Shown here piece after piece: positions 1 through 11,535 of a stretch of 64,000 nt of DNA (position 1 is its first letter; every line of letters begins with the position of its first letter). This DNA comes from Nemania diffusa. Lineage: Eukaryota > Ascomycota > Sordariomycetes > Xylariales > Xylariaceae. A model generated the notes under the pieces. It made no database searches. It saw nothing but the letters and a program-made list of their open reading frames with translations, and had not been told where the DNA came from. The stretch covers positions 2,271,501 through 2,335,500 of the forward strand of contig JBBPUQ010000007.1 of assembly GCA_038501195.1 (NCBI GenBank), read 5' to 3'. The position numbers were made by a program, and so were the translations under genes.

Positions 1-677
1 CTGTGCTCACCTGCGACAACCAGGACCGCCTGCTGAGCGACTCCAACGCCGTCTCGGGCTGCAACGGCGGCACCTCGTACACGTGCTCCGACAACTCGCC
101 CTGGGCCGTCAACGCTAATCTGGCCTACGGCTTCGCCGCCACCAACATCGCCGGCGGCAGCGAGAGCTCCTGGTGCTGCGCCTGCTACCAGTGCGTCTCC
201 CCTCTCTCTCCTCTCATTTCCTTTCCCTTCTTCTTTTCGTTATCTTTATTTCACGACTACACCTAGCTTGTGTCCACCAATGCTAACCTACTCCACAGAC
301 TAACCTTCACCTCCGGCCCCGTGGCCGGCAAGACGATGATCGTGCAGAGCACCAACACAGGCGGCGATTTGGGCAGCAACCAGTTCGACCTGCTGATGCC
401 CGGCGGCGGCGTCGGCGCCTTCGACGGCTGCCGCAGCGAGTTCGGCCAGTCGCTGCCCGGGGCCCAGTACGGCGGCGTGACCAGCCGCGCCGACTGCGAC
501 GCCGCCTCCATGCCCGCCGCCCTGCGCGCCGGCTGCTACTGGCGCTTCGACTGGTTCCTCAATGCCGACAACCCCGGCGTCTCCTTCAAGCAGGTCGCCT
601 GCCCCGCCGCCCTCACCGCCGTCTCCGGCTGCAAGCGCAGCGACGACGGGTCCTTCCCCGCTCCCACCGTGCAGTAG
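1..677 (+). CDS. GH45 endoglucanase (cellulase), 5' end outside window
   Basis: Secreted endo-beta-1,4-glucanase of glycoside hydrolase family 45, acting on plant cell-wall cellulose. Two exons are visible: up to 190, then 299-677, joined across a GTGCGT...CACAG intron that keeps the frame. The fragment shows the family's dense cysteines (SSWCCACY), the segment ending in GGDLG, and near the C-terminus [13 protein letters not shown], the block that in GH45 enzymes holds a catalytic aspartate. It ends a few residues after the catalytic domain (PAPTVQ), so no C-terminal cellulose-binding module follows. The signal peptide and the N-terminal catalytic region lie before base 1. The codons are GC-rich, as in well-expressed secreted fungal enzymes. 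Family assignment is confident; substrate is known from the family only. Confidence 0.93.
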
Positions 678-1188
678 TGGAGGCAACACCCCCATTAGAG
701 AAAGATAGTGTTCTGACTAGATAGATGAGGATCGGGATATTTTGTGTCCATTCACCTGGAATTAGCGGAGAGAGCTTCTATCACCTTCCCTTCTCAACTT
801 CATGTATATATTCTGCCCGGGCCATGTGGCCCGGCGCAACAGTAAATAAGCATTAAATTTTCGAAACAATATAACGCAGGCGATAGTCTTGCAGTTATGA
901 AAGGACACGGCATTTGCCAAGAACCCTTTTTCTAGTAGGAAATCGCCCGTGATCGATACATCCCTTCCATTATATGTGACACGTAGGTTTGATATTCAGA
1001 CAAGGTAATGTTTTACAAGCACTTAATGGTTTTTTTAGTTTGAGGTAGAGCTAGCTACTGAGCTATCCGTCACCTTGATTAACTATTAGCACAATAAATC
1101 AGGCTAGACCTCCCGCTGCGACTCGAACATATGTACAGTGAATATAGAGCATTGGGAATTTAATGACGTAGTAGAGGGGCCAGACAAC
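678..1188. other. intergenic spacer
   Basis: Convergent spacer between the cellulase and the regulator that follows. It should hold both 3' UTRs. I see no further gene or repeat. Confidence 0.6.
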
Positions 1189-3659
1189 CTATAGATCACC
1201 GGTTAGAAAGCCTCCTGATGAGAGAAACTGTATTTGGTATTCCCGAAGACTAGCCCAGTTCCTAAGTTCGTCGTCTTCATCCTGCGGACCCAATGTGCCC
1301 GTGGCAGTACCAACTACAGCAGCCGTTCCAGATCTCTCGAGGTTAACGAGGATTTCGATAAATCGGTTCAGATAGTCTTCGGCTTTGACAGCGACGGGTC
1401 CCTTGCGCTCAGAGGAACCTTGTACTAGCGTGCTGGCAACTTGCCGGATTTTATTGATCATCGATTGTCCGTTCGGTTCCAGGTTGCGCTGACCGATAGA
1501 AGTTAGAACGGCAAGTAGATCTTGCACGATTAATTCTCGTTCCTCAGCCACCATCTCATCCCTATCGTACTTCACGCCTTGGACATTTTCAGAGTGAGCA
1601 TCTCGAAGATTAAGATAGCGCTCGACGAAATATGATCGCGTTGCGAGCTGAGAGGCATGGATATTAGCCTTTTGTATTTCAGTCTGCAGCTGACGACGTC
1701 GTAAGGGTTCGCCAAGCGCTCGCCGAACATCATTATCCGGTTGTGTTTCAGGGAACGCAGGCGGATAATATCTTAGTCCTGCCGAGTCTAGGCCGGCTGA
1801 GCCATTCTCATCAGGCTCGGGTTTGACGATTTGCAATTGCGGGGGTAGATGCTCTATGGCCTGTTTCGCTGATACCAGGCCGTTGCTGATGATATTCTTC
1901 TGAGCACTCCAGTCGAAGAAGTTGATTCCGTAGCACATTTCAACACCGATCAGCTCATTCATCGTCATATATATGCGGATATTCCTATTGAATCCGGTGA
2001 TGAGGGATATCGTCCCTTCTGGTTGTGATAAGATCTGATCGGAGAATATATACTCATCATCAACCTCGACGGGTTGTTCTGGGTAGGGTTCCTGCGTTGT
2101 TGGTGGAGGCAGAGGTAATTCATTGATGGACGCCCCTAATTGGCTCATTGATCTAAGAACAAAATTAGTATACATTCTAACTCCTTTGTGAAGATTTATT
2201 CTACTCACCGAATTCCTGCAACCATAACCCAAAATATGCGTTTACCTATCTGATCTTTGATGTGATCAATTGGTTTGTTCGCGATGGGATTTGCCACACC
2301 CGCTAGATCAGGTAGATAGCCAGCCAAGCTAGATAGATCCCTTGGTCGGTGGGTGCCGAGCTCTCTACAAAAGGACATAGTCTCAACTAAGAAACGTCTA
2401 CACGGTTTCCATTGTAGTGTGTAACCGGCAGCTATCCCTAGGAAGTAGCTGGCAGCGGCGTCATCCACACTCATTTCCTGTTTTGCCATAAAGCCAGCGC
2501 CTCGAGCTTCTAAAGCGATAGAACGGCAATGATTTACCATAGTGATAGCAGTTGGGTAAAGTCCGGCACTGTGCTGGGCTTTGAGATGCGCACGAGCGCT
2601 TCGCGGGAAAGACGCGACCAAGACGCCAATCATGCTGGCCAAAAGCGCTAAAAACTCGCGGTTTGTTCTATCTTCACGTCTTTCAAAGGCCTGGCAGAAT
2701 GATGGCCCATGTGGGAAGGGCATGAGTGGATGAATATAAGTGAAGAAGTCGTCTACTAGGAGCTGTAAGACAGGCCAAGGCGCAATAGCTTCGGCATCGA
2801 GTGTCAAGGGCGCATCAGTCGTAGCAACGGCCTCTACAGTCTCGACAGCATTGTGTGGTATCGGTGATCCGTCATCAAGCTGATGACGCTTTGCGGCCCT
2901 GGCTGCCTCGGCATGTTTATTGGGAGGCCCACGTCGTTTCATCTCCCGTCTGAAAGTGCATTCTACCTGGAGATCGGAGCAGGGCTTGCAGGGCGGTCCG
3001 GATTCGTCGCACTACAAACATTCCCATCAACATAAGGAAGGAGGAGCGAAGTTATGTTGGTGTTAACGTACCTTAACTTTACGCTGACTGCACATGTCAC
3101 AAGCGCGACGAAGACGGGTGACCTTTTGCGACGCATGTGTTCCCATGAGTGGTCCTGCGAGGGAGGGGTTCGCGAGCGATGACGAGAATTGTGGCTCGGC
3201 CATCTGCAACGCGGCAGACTGAGCATACTGCTGGGCTAAGTCATTGCTTGTAGGCGACATAGGAGCTGCGGATGCAGCCTGGAGGACCTGGAGGCCATGA
3301 TGCGCGACGGCTGTGACTGTGACGGGCACAGGCACCGATGATGCGAGACCCGAGTCGTCGTATAGCTCCGGATGTGGTGCTGTTGTCGCCGGCGCTGTCG
3401 CGGCTATTAAATGATGGTTGTGATCATGGTGCTGATTGTGGTCGTGACTGTGGTGATCGTGGGATGGCGGGGTTGGTAGAGGTTTGAATTGTTCGTGTTG
3501 TTGATGATGATGTTGTTGTTGTTGTTCCTGTTCGTGCTCGAGCTCGTGCTCGTGCTCGTGCGGCTGTTGTTCGTGGTGATGCTGGTGTTGATGAGGCGCT
3601 GTCGGTGTTGTGACGTCGTCTGCAGAAGCAGCTGCATTAGCTTCGGGATAAGAAGCCAT
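1189..3659 (-). CDS. Zn2Cys6 transcription factor with fungal-specific TF domain
   Basis: Nuclear DNA-binding regulator of about 784 residues. Exons are 3659-3072, 3011-2209 and 2152-1189; the joins GTACGT...TTGTAG and GTGAGT...CTTAG preserve frame. The first intron splits the binuclear zinc cluster. Joined, the six cysteines read CDMCSQRKVK then CDESGPPCKPC and VEC, the spacing C-X2-C-X6-C-X6-C-X2-C-X6-C, followed by a basic RREMKRRGPPNKH linker. The middle region (PWPVLQLLVDDFFTYIHPL onward) is the typical fungal-specific TF homology domain. Before the zinc cluster lies about 190 residues rich in His, Glu and Gln. An upstream ATG 24 bases earlier (3683) is also in frame; I chose 3659 (MASYPEA) without strong evidence. 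Targets are unknown; the adjoining cellulase is only a neighbour. Confidence 0.85.
3488..3593 (-). repeat. low-complexity trinucleotide tract coding His/Glu/Gln
   Basis: On the coding strand the tract is built from CAC/CAT, CAA/CAG and GAG/GAA triplets and encodes runs such as EHEHELEHEQEQQQQHHH in the regulator's N-terminal arm. Such tracts expand and contract by replication slippage without breaking frame. Confidence 0.8.
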
Positions 3660-4071
3660 CGACACAAGCCCAACAGCGCGCACGTCAGGATCGTTGGAAC
3701 CACGGCGAGTTGTCGGGGGATATCCGGCGAATCTTCGTGAGAAAGGCGCGCGAGGTCAAGAGAAAGCTTGCTTGAGCTCTTTGCCCAAGTTGGTATGTGA
3801 CCCACTCTTTTGAACATCCCCCCACCAATCAATCCATTGAGCGAGAGCCTCCAGGCCATTTACCATTTATAGGTACTAGGTACATGTACATAAGAGCCTA
3901 ACAGAAGGTCACTCCAGCCATCAGCACAGAGGACACTCAAGTGCACACGCAATATTTTCAAGGCTCTTTAGTGAAATGTGTATAGTATGAATATTCTCTA
4001 ATTTCAATTCCAATGCGCTCATACGAGAAGCGGATCATATATAGCTACTCGACAGATGTAATACACACCAA
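3660..4071. other. intergenic spacer, promoter side of the regulator
   Basis: Contains the presumed promoter of the Zn2Cys6 gene and the 3' flank of the small NTF2-like gene. No other gene seen. Confidence 0.5.
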
Positions 4072-4527
4072 TCAAGCCATTTTACTGAGGATCTGCTCCA
4101 ACACTTTGATGCTCTCCGAGGTGTCTACAAATTCAACCACCTGCGAGATCTGACTCCCATCCCAGGTAAAAGATAAGTCGTATACCACCTCAACTGTACT
4201 GCTGGAGGCGGCCGTATGAACAATCTTCTCAACCCACACGGTAGCCGCGCGTTGGGTTGTATCGATCACAGTCCGGGTGACATTTTGCGATGCGTCTTGC
4301 ATGGTCAGAAGCTCGGATTTCATTTGGGCTTCATAGTCGGCGTTGGTGATTTGTGGTTTGAAGAATTGAGGGTACTGCCGGACGAACGAGAGAGGGCGGT
4401 ACATCCGAATGCAATCATCTGTAAAGACCGATGATAGAAGCGTTGTATCTTTCTTCTTTACCGCAAGAATGTTATTCTCAATAAATGTATCAATTGTTTT
4501 CTGGAAAACCTGTCGTAGATCCGCCAT
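4072..4527 (-). CDS. small NTF2-like / SnoaL-like protein
   Basis: Single-exon protein of 151 residues, the usual size of a cone-shaped NTF2-like fold. It starts with an amphipathic helix (MADLRQVFQKTIDTFIENN), then has FTDDCIRMYRP, a position where SnoaL-like proteins often carry polar pocket residues, and ends in alternating hydrophobic strands (VEVVYDLSFTWDGSQISQVV). There is no signal peptide, so it should be cytosolic. Members of this superfamily include polyketide cyclases, isomerases and proteins of unknown role in fungal secondary metabolism. No biosynthetic core enzyme lies nearby, so no function can be deduced. Fold assignment is by pattern and length, not by search. Confidence 0.7.
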   Translation of the reverse strand: MADLRQVFQKTIDTFIENNILAVKKKDTTLLSSVFTDDCIRMYRPLSFVRQYPQFFKPQITNADYEAQMKSELLTMQDASQNVTRTVIDTTQRAATVWVEKIVHTAASSSTVEVVYDLSFTWDGSQISQVVEFVDTSESIKVLEQILSKMA

Positions 4528-5365
4528 TTTGCTGAAGGTGATTCGGTCTTGGCTTCAAAGTTTTACGCAACCGACATGTTCTGCAAATTGAAAGTGTGGG
4601 AGATAGACCAGAGCATACACCGAGATAACAATATATCACTTTAGAATGCTGTAAGTGGTTTTTAATAGCAAGCATTAAACCAGTACGCTTTCCAGAGGCG
4701 ATCACTGTAGTTTACTCGGATGATCAAATGAGCTTATGCTCTTATTTATACCAAGTCGCCCCCCACATCCCCCACTACCAAGCTACAACATATATACCAA
4801 CCAACAACCAACAATCTCGCGATGATTTGTCATTAACTACATTTATAAGTAACTAGGCATCAGGACTAAAATATTTTGTCGCTGATATGCCCTTCCATCG
4901 CTCACTTTCCAGACCTTAACAAGTTACAAGACTGGCCATGCATATTACGCATCTCAAAACTAACAGTGACCTAGTGATGCTGGGTAACTATCTACGTGAT
5001 CTATCTTCACTCTGGATTTTATCCTCTGACATGAGAGCTGTCTAAGGTTTCATGTTTACCTCCTACCAAAATACGTAGAAAATGAATGATTTCTTTGCGA
5101 AGGATTTTCCAGATCACGGCCCTGGGTGGGTTCTTAAGAATAAGATAACATTGCAAGATAAAGCCAATGAACCCTTACGTGATGGAGCGATGCAGTATAT
5201 TATCTAAGATGTAAGAACACCTCACAGGGTGTGAGCACGGCATTCCTTTGAAAGTCTCCCAATGCTACACAAACATTAAAACTACCTAAGTATTCATGAA
5301 ACTTTCTGAAAGTTAGCACAAACTTAAGCTATATGGATAGGGAGACCAACAAGAAAACTTTTCGA
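4528..5365. other. intergenic spacer, AT-rich
   Basis: Holds the probable promoter of the NTF2-like gene. No coding pattern or long repeat recognised. Confidence 0.5.
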
Positions 5366-6064
5366 TTATAAAGGTTTCTTTCTAATAACAGTAATGAACG
5401 TTTCTTGATGAACTACAACACCTTCCTCCGTCTCTTTGACTCCGTTGGCAAATAGATCAGTCCATGCTTCGCGAGACATTGGCGTATTTGGCTCCTTGGA
5501 CTTTGGTGGGAACAACTCTACAAGTTCCTCCCAAACCATCAAATACTCGGTCCAACCCTTACAGTCCTGCTTCCCTGCCTCCTGCACATGCAGCCGTACA
5601 TCTTGGAATCCAAATTTTTCTAGGCGTGTGTCCAAGACTTCGACTCAGTTATTCACGACCCCCCTAGCCTTAAGGCCTGCCTGAAGCAGATGTACAATCA
5701 TGTCACAAGCAACTTTGGATATCTGGGGCGAAGGCGACTCGACGATGAATCTATTGCCTCGGGAGTCCTCCCATTGCAAATATCCACCAGGTTTCAGAAG
5801 CTCGCGCAGCTTTGCCTTCATGTCTATTTTCGGATTCTCTTGTTCTGCTGTCATGGAATAGAACTGCAACCCTAACCACGACACTACATGCAAAAGTAGA
5901 ACGTTGTCAAGATGGGAACCTTGACCGCTTGCAGGTCTTATATATGAGACCGCGACATCTAGACTATTCTTGTAGGAAAGCGTGCTGATAACCTCGCTTC
6001 CCACTCTGCTCGTAAGAGGCCCGGCGGGAGTATCATGGGCTTTCATTGTTAACTGGGTTGGCAT
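5366..6064 (-). pseudogene. truncated SAM-dependent methyltransferase relic
   Basis: C-terminal half of a fungal class I methyltransferase of the broad LaeA-like/UMTA group. It has the block LRELLKPGGYLQWED (the post-motif III signature of these enzymes) and an intact-looking C-terminus ending FITVIRKKPL. The frame runs from 6064 to 5366 and is broken by one in-frame TGA at 5647-5645. The surrounding context (NN-stop-VEVLDTRLEKFGF) suggests a former tryptophan codon there. The N-terminal part with the GxGxG SAM-binding loop is absent. Just beyond its truncated 5' end begins an oppositely oriented permease relic that is also missing its 5' end. No active enzyme can be made from this locus as it stands. 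Confidence 0.75.
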
Positions 6065-6099
6065 TCAATCTCCGCCGTGTTGGTAGAAATGGCCTCCTT

Positions 6100-7388
6100 C
6101 GCGCCATCGACCGGCGGACAGTGTACGTATACACTCATAGATCTTGGGTTGCCATGCTAGCTCCCGAATCGTGCTCGGTCTTCTTATCTTACATAACTGC
6201 CTGGCTCGCTACGATTGCATGGCAAGCCATAACCACGGGGGTAGGTTATATCATTGCTACGCTTTTCCAAGGTATCGCGGTTCTTGCTCAGCCTAGCTAT
6301 GTACCGTTACCATGGCATACAGTCCTTATTATGTGGGCAACTAGCTTGTTTTCTGTCCTGATGAATCTAACCACGAACCGGACGCTAGCTAAATTCGAAG
6401 AACTTATTCTTCTCCATCTTGCAGGGTTTTTTTGGCGTCCTTGTGCCGTTGGTGTATCTCGCGCCTCACAATGAACTAGCTGCAGTATTTACGACATTTT
6501 CCAACAACGGGAGTTAGTCAAGCTAGACACTAGCCTTTTTCGTGGGCTTTCCGACAATGGCAAGTGCCCTTCTAAGGGCAGACTGCGTAGTCCATATGTC
6601 GGAAGAAATCCAGTTAGCAGCACTAGTAGTTCCACGAGCATTGATGTTTACTATCTTCGTCAACAGGGCCCTCGCTTTTGGTATGGTTATAGCTCTTTTT
6701 TTCTGCATCAAGGATTTGTCTGCTGCTGAGAAAGCCTCGGAAAACCTATTCTATCCCTTTCTCTATTTTTTTCAGCCTGCGGTAGGGTTATTTCCGGTGT
6801 TGTCCTTATACTCTCAGTTGCTGCCGGAGGGGGCTTATATGCCACGGCATCTCGCATGATATGGTCTTTCTCAAGAGACAAGGGACTTCCGTTTTATCAA
6901 CAACTCGTAAAGATATGTAGTTTAACCCTCAGCTTGCACCAGGTGCACTCCCAGTGGACGCTATCTTGACGACTCTTGCTGTCAACGCTCTACTTTCCCT
7001 GATCGTTCTTGGGTCTGCCGTCGTACTAGAGGTATTCCTATCGCTTTCTAATGGTGCCCTGTATACTTCATATCTAATCGTATGTAGTCTGCCTTTGTGG
7101 CGACGAATTTCTGGCGATATCCAACCATATATGGCGACCTCAGAGGCTCTGAACCCTGCATCTTTGATGTGGGTTCCGTGTAAGCTACCGGAGCCACTTG
7201 CAATGGCCAATAATGTTTTTGCCTGTATATACATTGTTCTGGTACTGTTCTGGTCTTTTTGGCCGCCTGTTGGCGATCTGACGCCGGAGACAACCAACTG
7301 GAGTATCTTGGTACTCGTACTCTTCAGCATTGCTTGGTACGTTATGCTGGCGAGATTCTATTTTAAGGGTCCTGTCAAAGAGGTTTAA
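6100..7388 (+). pseudogene. truncated amino-acid/choline/GABA permease relic (APC superfamily)
   Basis: Remains of an APC-superfamily transporter of the fungal GABA/choline permease type. Recognisable pieces in order are WVAMLAPESCSVFLSYITAW, the segment AVHMSEEI-like VVHMSEEIQLAALVVPRALM, MVWSFSRDKGLP-like FSRDKGLPFYQQL, and the C-terminal WSFWPPVGDLTPETTNWSI with end GPVKEV. They fall in more than one frame. In-frame stops occur after FTTFSNNGS near 6515 and again three codons on. The first several membrane helices of the family are missing. An old intron seems to lie near 6910-6940. The 3' end is preserved, so decay is 5' truncation plus point mutations and frameshifts. Confidence 0.78.
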
Positions 7389-8971
7389 CCACAGGGTATA
7401 TACTTAGTAAGAATTCTATAGAAATAGAAGGTTGCTGGATGTGCCTCTAGAAGCTATTATCGCTACTATATTCAAAACCTAGTTAAGTCACGCCTAACTT
7501 GCAATATTAGCTCCTCCAAATCTAGGACCTTTGAGTAAGTACCCTCGTGACGCCAAATTAGGGGTTTAAGCCCCTGCCAAGCTGGAGGATCCGGCTACCG
7601 GCACGGGTAACTTGTAAATAAGCACTTGGATGGATGCACTCGCGCACAGCAAGCGCACTAGATACGTAGCATATTACTCCTAGCACGAAGTGTGAAGATG
7701 CTAGAAAACTAATGTTACAATTTTAGCTGCTGATAGTTAATACAAATATGACTGTCGTTATTGTACAAGTGAATTAGTGCACACCTTGATCCTTTTAGGT
7801 CCTTTTAGACTGCCCAGCAAAATCGGCTCCCGCTAGTTCTCATACCCCGGATGGCGGCCCGTGTAATACAAGGCCCGGTCCCCGGAGCTAAGATCGGTGA
7901 CAAATTATCCGAGTACTGTTCTTTCGGATCGAAGCGAGAGAGATAACCCATCTCTGATTCTATCTCAATTCATCACAGTTTCGTGTTTAGGGCCTATGTA
8001 ATTGCTCTAAATGAATACATTTTCCGTACACTAAGTTGTTGTGACTGAGTTACGATGTGGACCTTGTTAAATCTCTTTCCTAGGACTTGATCTTGGCGCA
8101 AATCGATCGACCCAGTGACGGCACAGCAGAATAGGCTTAGTTACTTTGCGAGATCTTGTGGTCGGCTCCGTGTTTCGCCCAATTAAAATGCATTCATTAC
8201 CTTGTGGTCATGGAAATTTATGGCCAAGACTTATGTCGTTCGAGTTGTGCTGCTCTCGCTAATTATTGCTGGTTCTGTAATCAACTTGCTGGGAATAGGT
8301 AGGTCGTCTACAATGACAACACTAAGCAGTATCCAGCTGACCCCACGACCACCGGCCTATCACAGTTAACCACCACTGGCATATCCAACAACACTTATAT
8401 GCATCTAGGTTTCTATAGAGAATATGTCTTCTATGTAGCTACGATACCACATTGTTTTTTAAGATATTCTAGATTCTCGATGTTGTTTTTACTTCTAGAT
8501 TTTAGCCATTTCGACTGTCGACACTTAACACGATAAAAGGATTCAAGAAAAGGGGCATACAGCATCTGTATCGCGGTATAGAGCCACCCTAGTTTCAGCG
8601 TGTGGATCGTGATTAGAGCCTGGAAGGTGTATTACTTGAGTTGGAGGCGGCTGTAATACAGCAGATGGGGGGTTTGCGGTGAGACCCGGACAGATCTAGA
8701 CCTGCTCATGGGGAAACAACGTGTTGTCTTACACATCATGGACGGGCGAATACAACTCCGTGTTTACCTTCGTCGTGATTTCGAATTCAACACCTCGCTT
8801 GAGATGAAGCGCTAGCTTGAGTGAAGTACTGGCTTGTCTGGAAGATTGACTTGGATCAGAGACTTCTCGAGTATATAAGGACGTGGTAAGTCCTCGTCAC
8901 CTCGTTTTCTAGAAGGCACATCATTCTTCACACACAAAGCCCCCTATTAAATATCGCAATACTCGGACGCC
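7389..8971. other. long gene-free spacer
   Basis: No open frame of useful length, no recognised repeat and no RNA gene seen. The last 100 bases contain a TATA-like element for the gene that follows. Base composition varies, and older transposon debris cannot be excluded by eye. Confidence 0.5.
8872..8879 (+). promoter_or_regulatory. TATA-like element
   Basis: TATATAAG about 92 bases before the ATG of the secreted-protein gene, followed by a pyrimidine-rich leader. Position and sequence fit a core promoter. Confidence 0.5.
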
Positions 8972-9679
8972 ATGTTCAACCTTCTACCCGTCGGTCTTCT
9001 TTTCCTCGCCTCTTCTGGCAATGCCCTCACGGTCGACCCTCTGGTGGCACGCGCCCCTGAAGTTCACGCAGTGAGTGCCACGCTTGGTATCCGCTCGCCC
9101 AACTTCACAGACGTGGATGCGATGTGGGCCACTAGCTTCCAGAAGACGGACGCAGCAGGCAACCTCTACGACGTCCAGCTTCCTCGCATCATCACCAATA
9201 ACCAATACAACGCCGCTGAGAGCGCCCGGCTGTTTGTCGAGCGATTCAGCGGTGCTGGTGAGGAGTGGAAGGTCAACGCCCGCCAGGTCTCCTCTGTCGC
9301 CGAGCGCCAGTTCGCAGCCTACCTCAAGCTCCAGCACTGCGGCAAGGACAACACCTGTACCCAGTTCGAGCTTAGCTACAATGCCAATGCTTGCCAGTAT
9401 GCTCCTTGTGAGTATATTACCCAACCCTTTCAATTAATAGGACTATGGATATCAGTTAGTTCAGGAGTAATACTATCGCTAACCCGAGGGGTAGATACTG
9501 AGTGGATCGAGGTGTTCTACAGCACGAACTCTGCTTTCGTGACTTGGACTAACAAGGACTGCTCTGGTTACCACACCCTTTGGGCCAACACTTGCAATGC
9601 TGGACAGCAGAATGTCCGGGACAACACCCCTAGCACTGGATCATTTACTTATGTCGTTGGCTGCACCTACCAGTTCTAG
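8972..9679 (+). CDS. small secreted protein, unknown family
   Basis: Starts with a clear signal peptide (MFNLLPVGLLFLASSGNALT), so it is exported. The mature part has several cysteines (HCGKDNTC, NACQYAPC, NKDCSGY, ANTCNAG, VVGCTYQF) that could pair as disulfides. The open frame runs through without a stop to 235 codons, but a good donor (GTGAGT at 9408) and loss of coding character for about 80 bases suggest an intron. Frame-preserving acceptors end at about 9454 or 9492. The latter would give QYAPW-VDTEW and drop the odd stretch LIGLWISVSSGVILSL. I do not recognise the family. Size, secretion and cysteines are compatible with an effector-like or antimicrobial role, which is not shown. Confidence 0.75.
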   Translation: MFNLLPVGLLFLASSGNALTVDPLVARAPEVHAVSATLGIRSPNFTDVDAMWATSFQKTDAAGNLYDVQLPRIITNNQYNAAESARLFVERFSGAGEEWKVNARQVSSVAERQFAAYLKLQHCGKDNTCTQFELSYNANACQYAPCEYITQPFQLIGLWISVSSGVILSLTRGVDTEWIEVFYSTNSAFVTWTNKDCSGYHTLWANTCNAGQQNVRDNTPSTGSFTYVVGCTYQF

Positions 9680-11535
9680 ACATCTTGTAAACTCAGGTAC
9701 TCTTGTGTATGATGCAAACGGGAAATGTGAGGAGTTGGCCCCGATGTTGCATTGATAGTTGGGGATAGAGACGTAGTCTGGTTTATAGCGCTGAAATTGC
9801 AGGAGGAGATATACGAGTACGAGAAGAGTTGAATTCATGGAATTTTGAAATTCTCATTCTGATGATTAGAGATAAATGTCAGATCAGAAATATTTCGCAT
9901 AAACTAAAAGGGGCTAGATCTACCTCGAACTTGTTAATAACGTAGTTGCACACCGGAAGAAACTTAATCCTTATGTACCTAAGGCATGGCTGTAATCCGC
10001 AGACGTGTCTCAGCATACCTGACTGCAAGTTCCATGCTTAAAGTAACGGCAATCTTATAATTGATGAAAAAGATTTTGACCCTACTAAGTTTTTTTTTCG
10101 GTAGAACAGTATTTCAACAATAATAAATGAAATATATGTCAATTCCTAGATCCAGATGAATGTACCTGAATGAGCGCTAGTAGCTATGTAAGCTTTGCTC
10201 GCGTGGAAATCAATGCGAAATACGTGTATCCCCTGGCACCTTGGCAACGTTCCTGAAGGAATGCTTGCCCGTACTATAACTCTTGGCCATGATGGTTTAT
10301 AATGCTTGTCTGTTCGCTTATCTTTTGACGACCAATGGCTTGAATAATTGGTTGTTCGGACTCCGTTAGTATTAACATCGAAGTTATAGACCGAAATCGC
10401 AAACCGTATAGTAAATGGCTGCATAGGTACTGAGATATGTGATGTTATAAATGGGCAGATAACTTAATCCTCACACGTAATACTTGGTCATGGTTAAGCA
10501 AGTATTTTAAGTAGACAGCCATTTTGTGACTCAAGTGCTAGCTACATAACAAGGGCATATAACTATACCTGTACATAAAGTCAACAATACTAGGCAACTA
10601 AATCTAAATCCCGTAGACATCAAACCCTATGCGACTACCTAATTTGGCCGCACCACCTTCGATTCAATATATTAGTGCTAGTAAGAGTTACTTACCCGTA
10701 ATTTCTAATACGCAGCTAACTAAAGAATAGATTCCTAAATTTGCTTAACTTGTAAATTCAGTGATATAACTACCGTAACTCCGCGATACCACGGCCAGGA
10801 AGTGTCATGAATTCAATACTGGCAGTTTAGTGACTAACTATCCCACATATTGTAAACCGGTATTCAGGATGAAGAAAACGGAAGGGAAATGGGTCTCACC
10901 CATTCGAGCCATTTACCAAGGTTGCGGAAGGTTGCAACTTGTAAGAAGATGTGAATATTTAGGGCATTGGTAGGTGGCAAGCCACCCTAAGAAGTTCTCT
11001 GACTCTATGATTGATCACAGCGGGCATTATACTGTGAGTGGGAACTCTTCAACTTCTTTTTAGTGGCTTATGATTATTAATAACTGTCCCGGAAGACAAG
11101 TGACGCTTTATGATTAAGGCCTATGAGTCCCAACGCTATCCTGCAACTACTGAATAAACCGAGTTCCAATACCACTCGGGTTCATCTCGTTCTCGCGCTT
11201 CAATCGGTACATACACATACGCTCTTCTCTAGAGGATATGAAAGTAACCTTTCTGTGATAGGAGTTGGCGGGCTCATGATTTTTTCTGTTTCTCTCGTAT
11301 CAGAGGACATAAATCCTATCGTGTCCTATTATGGCTTCCCGAAGTTAGTGATATGGCTCTCAGTTGTTCTTCGAGAGTCTTACCTACTACAATCTCGCTA
11401 AGGTACTGAACATGTACTATCCATTTTCTTTTCCTTATCATTAATCTGTCGTGACCGTCACGGACTCAAAAGTTGCTTCTGATCGGGCGATCGGCGGTGG
11501 GTACGATCATCGACATGTTGCTAAAGTATAGAACC
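9680..11535. other. long gene-free spacer
   Basis: About 1.9 kb, AT-rich, with only short chance open frames on both strands. Nothing recognised. Confidence 0.5.

Noticed and set aside
1110..1135. tRNA-like T-loop word (TTCGAGTC on minus strand)
   Set aside because: Flanking bases do not form a T-stem, and no acceptor or D-arm can be found.
4072..7388. Possible secondary-metabolite cluster (SnoaL-like protein, methyltransferase, permease)
   Set aside because: No PKS, NRPS, terpene cyclase or P450 is present, and two of the three genes are broken.
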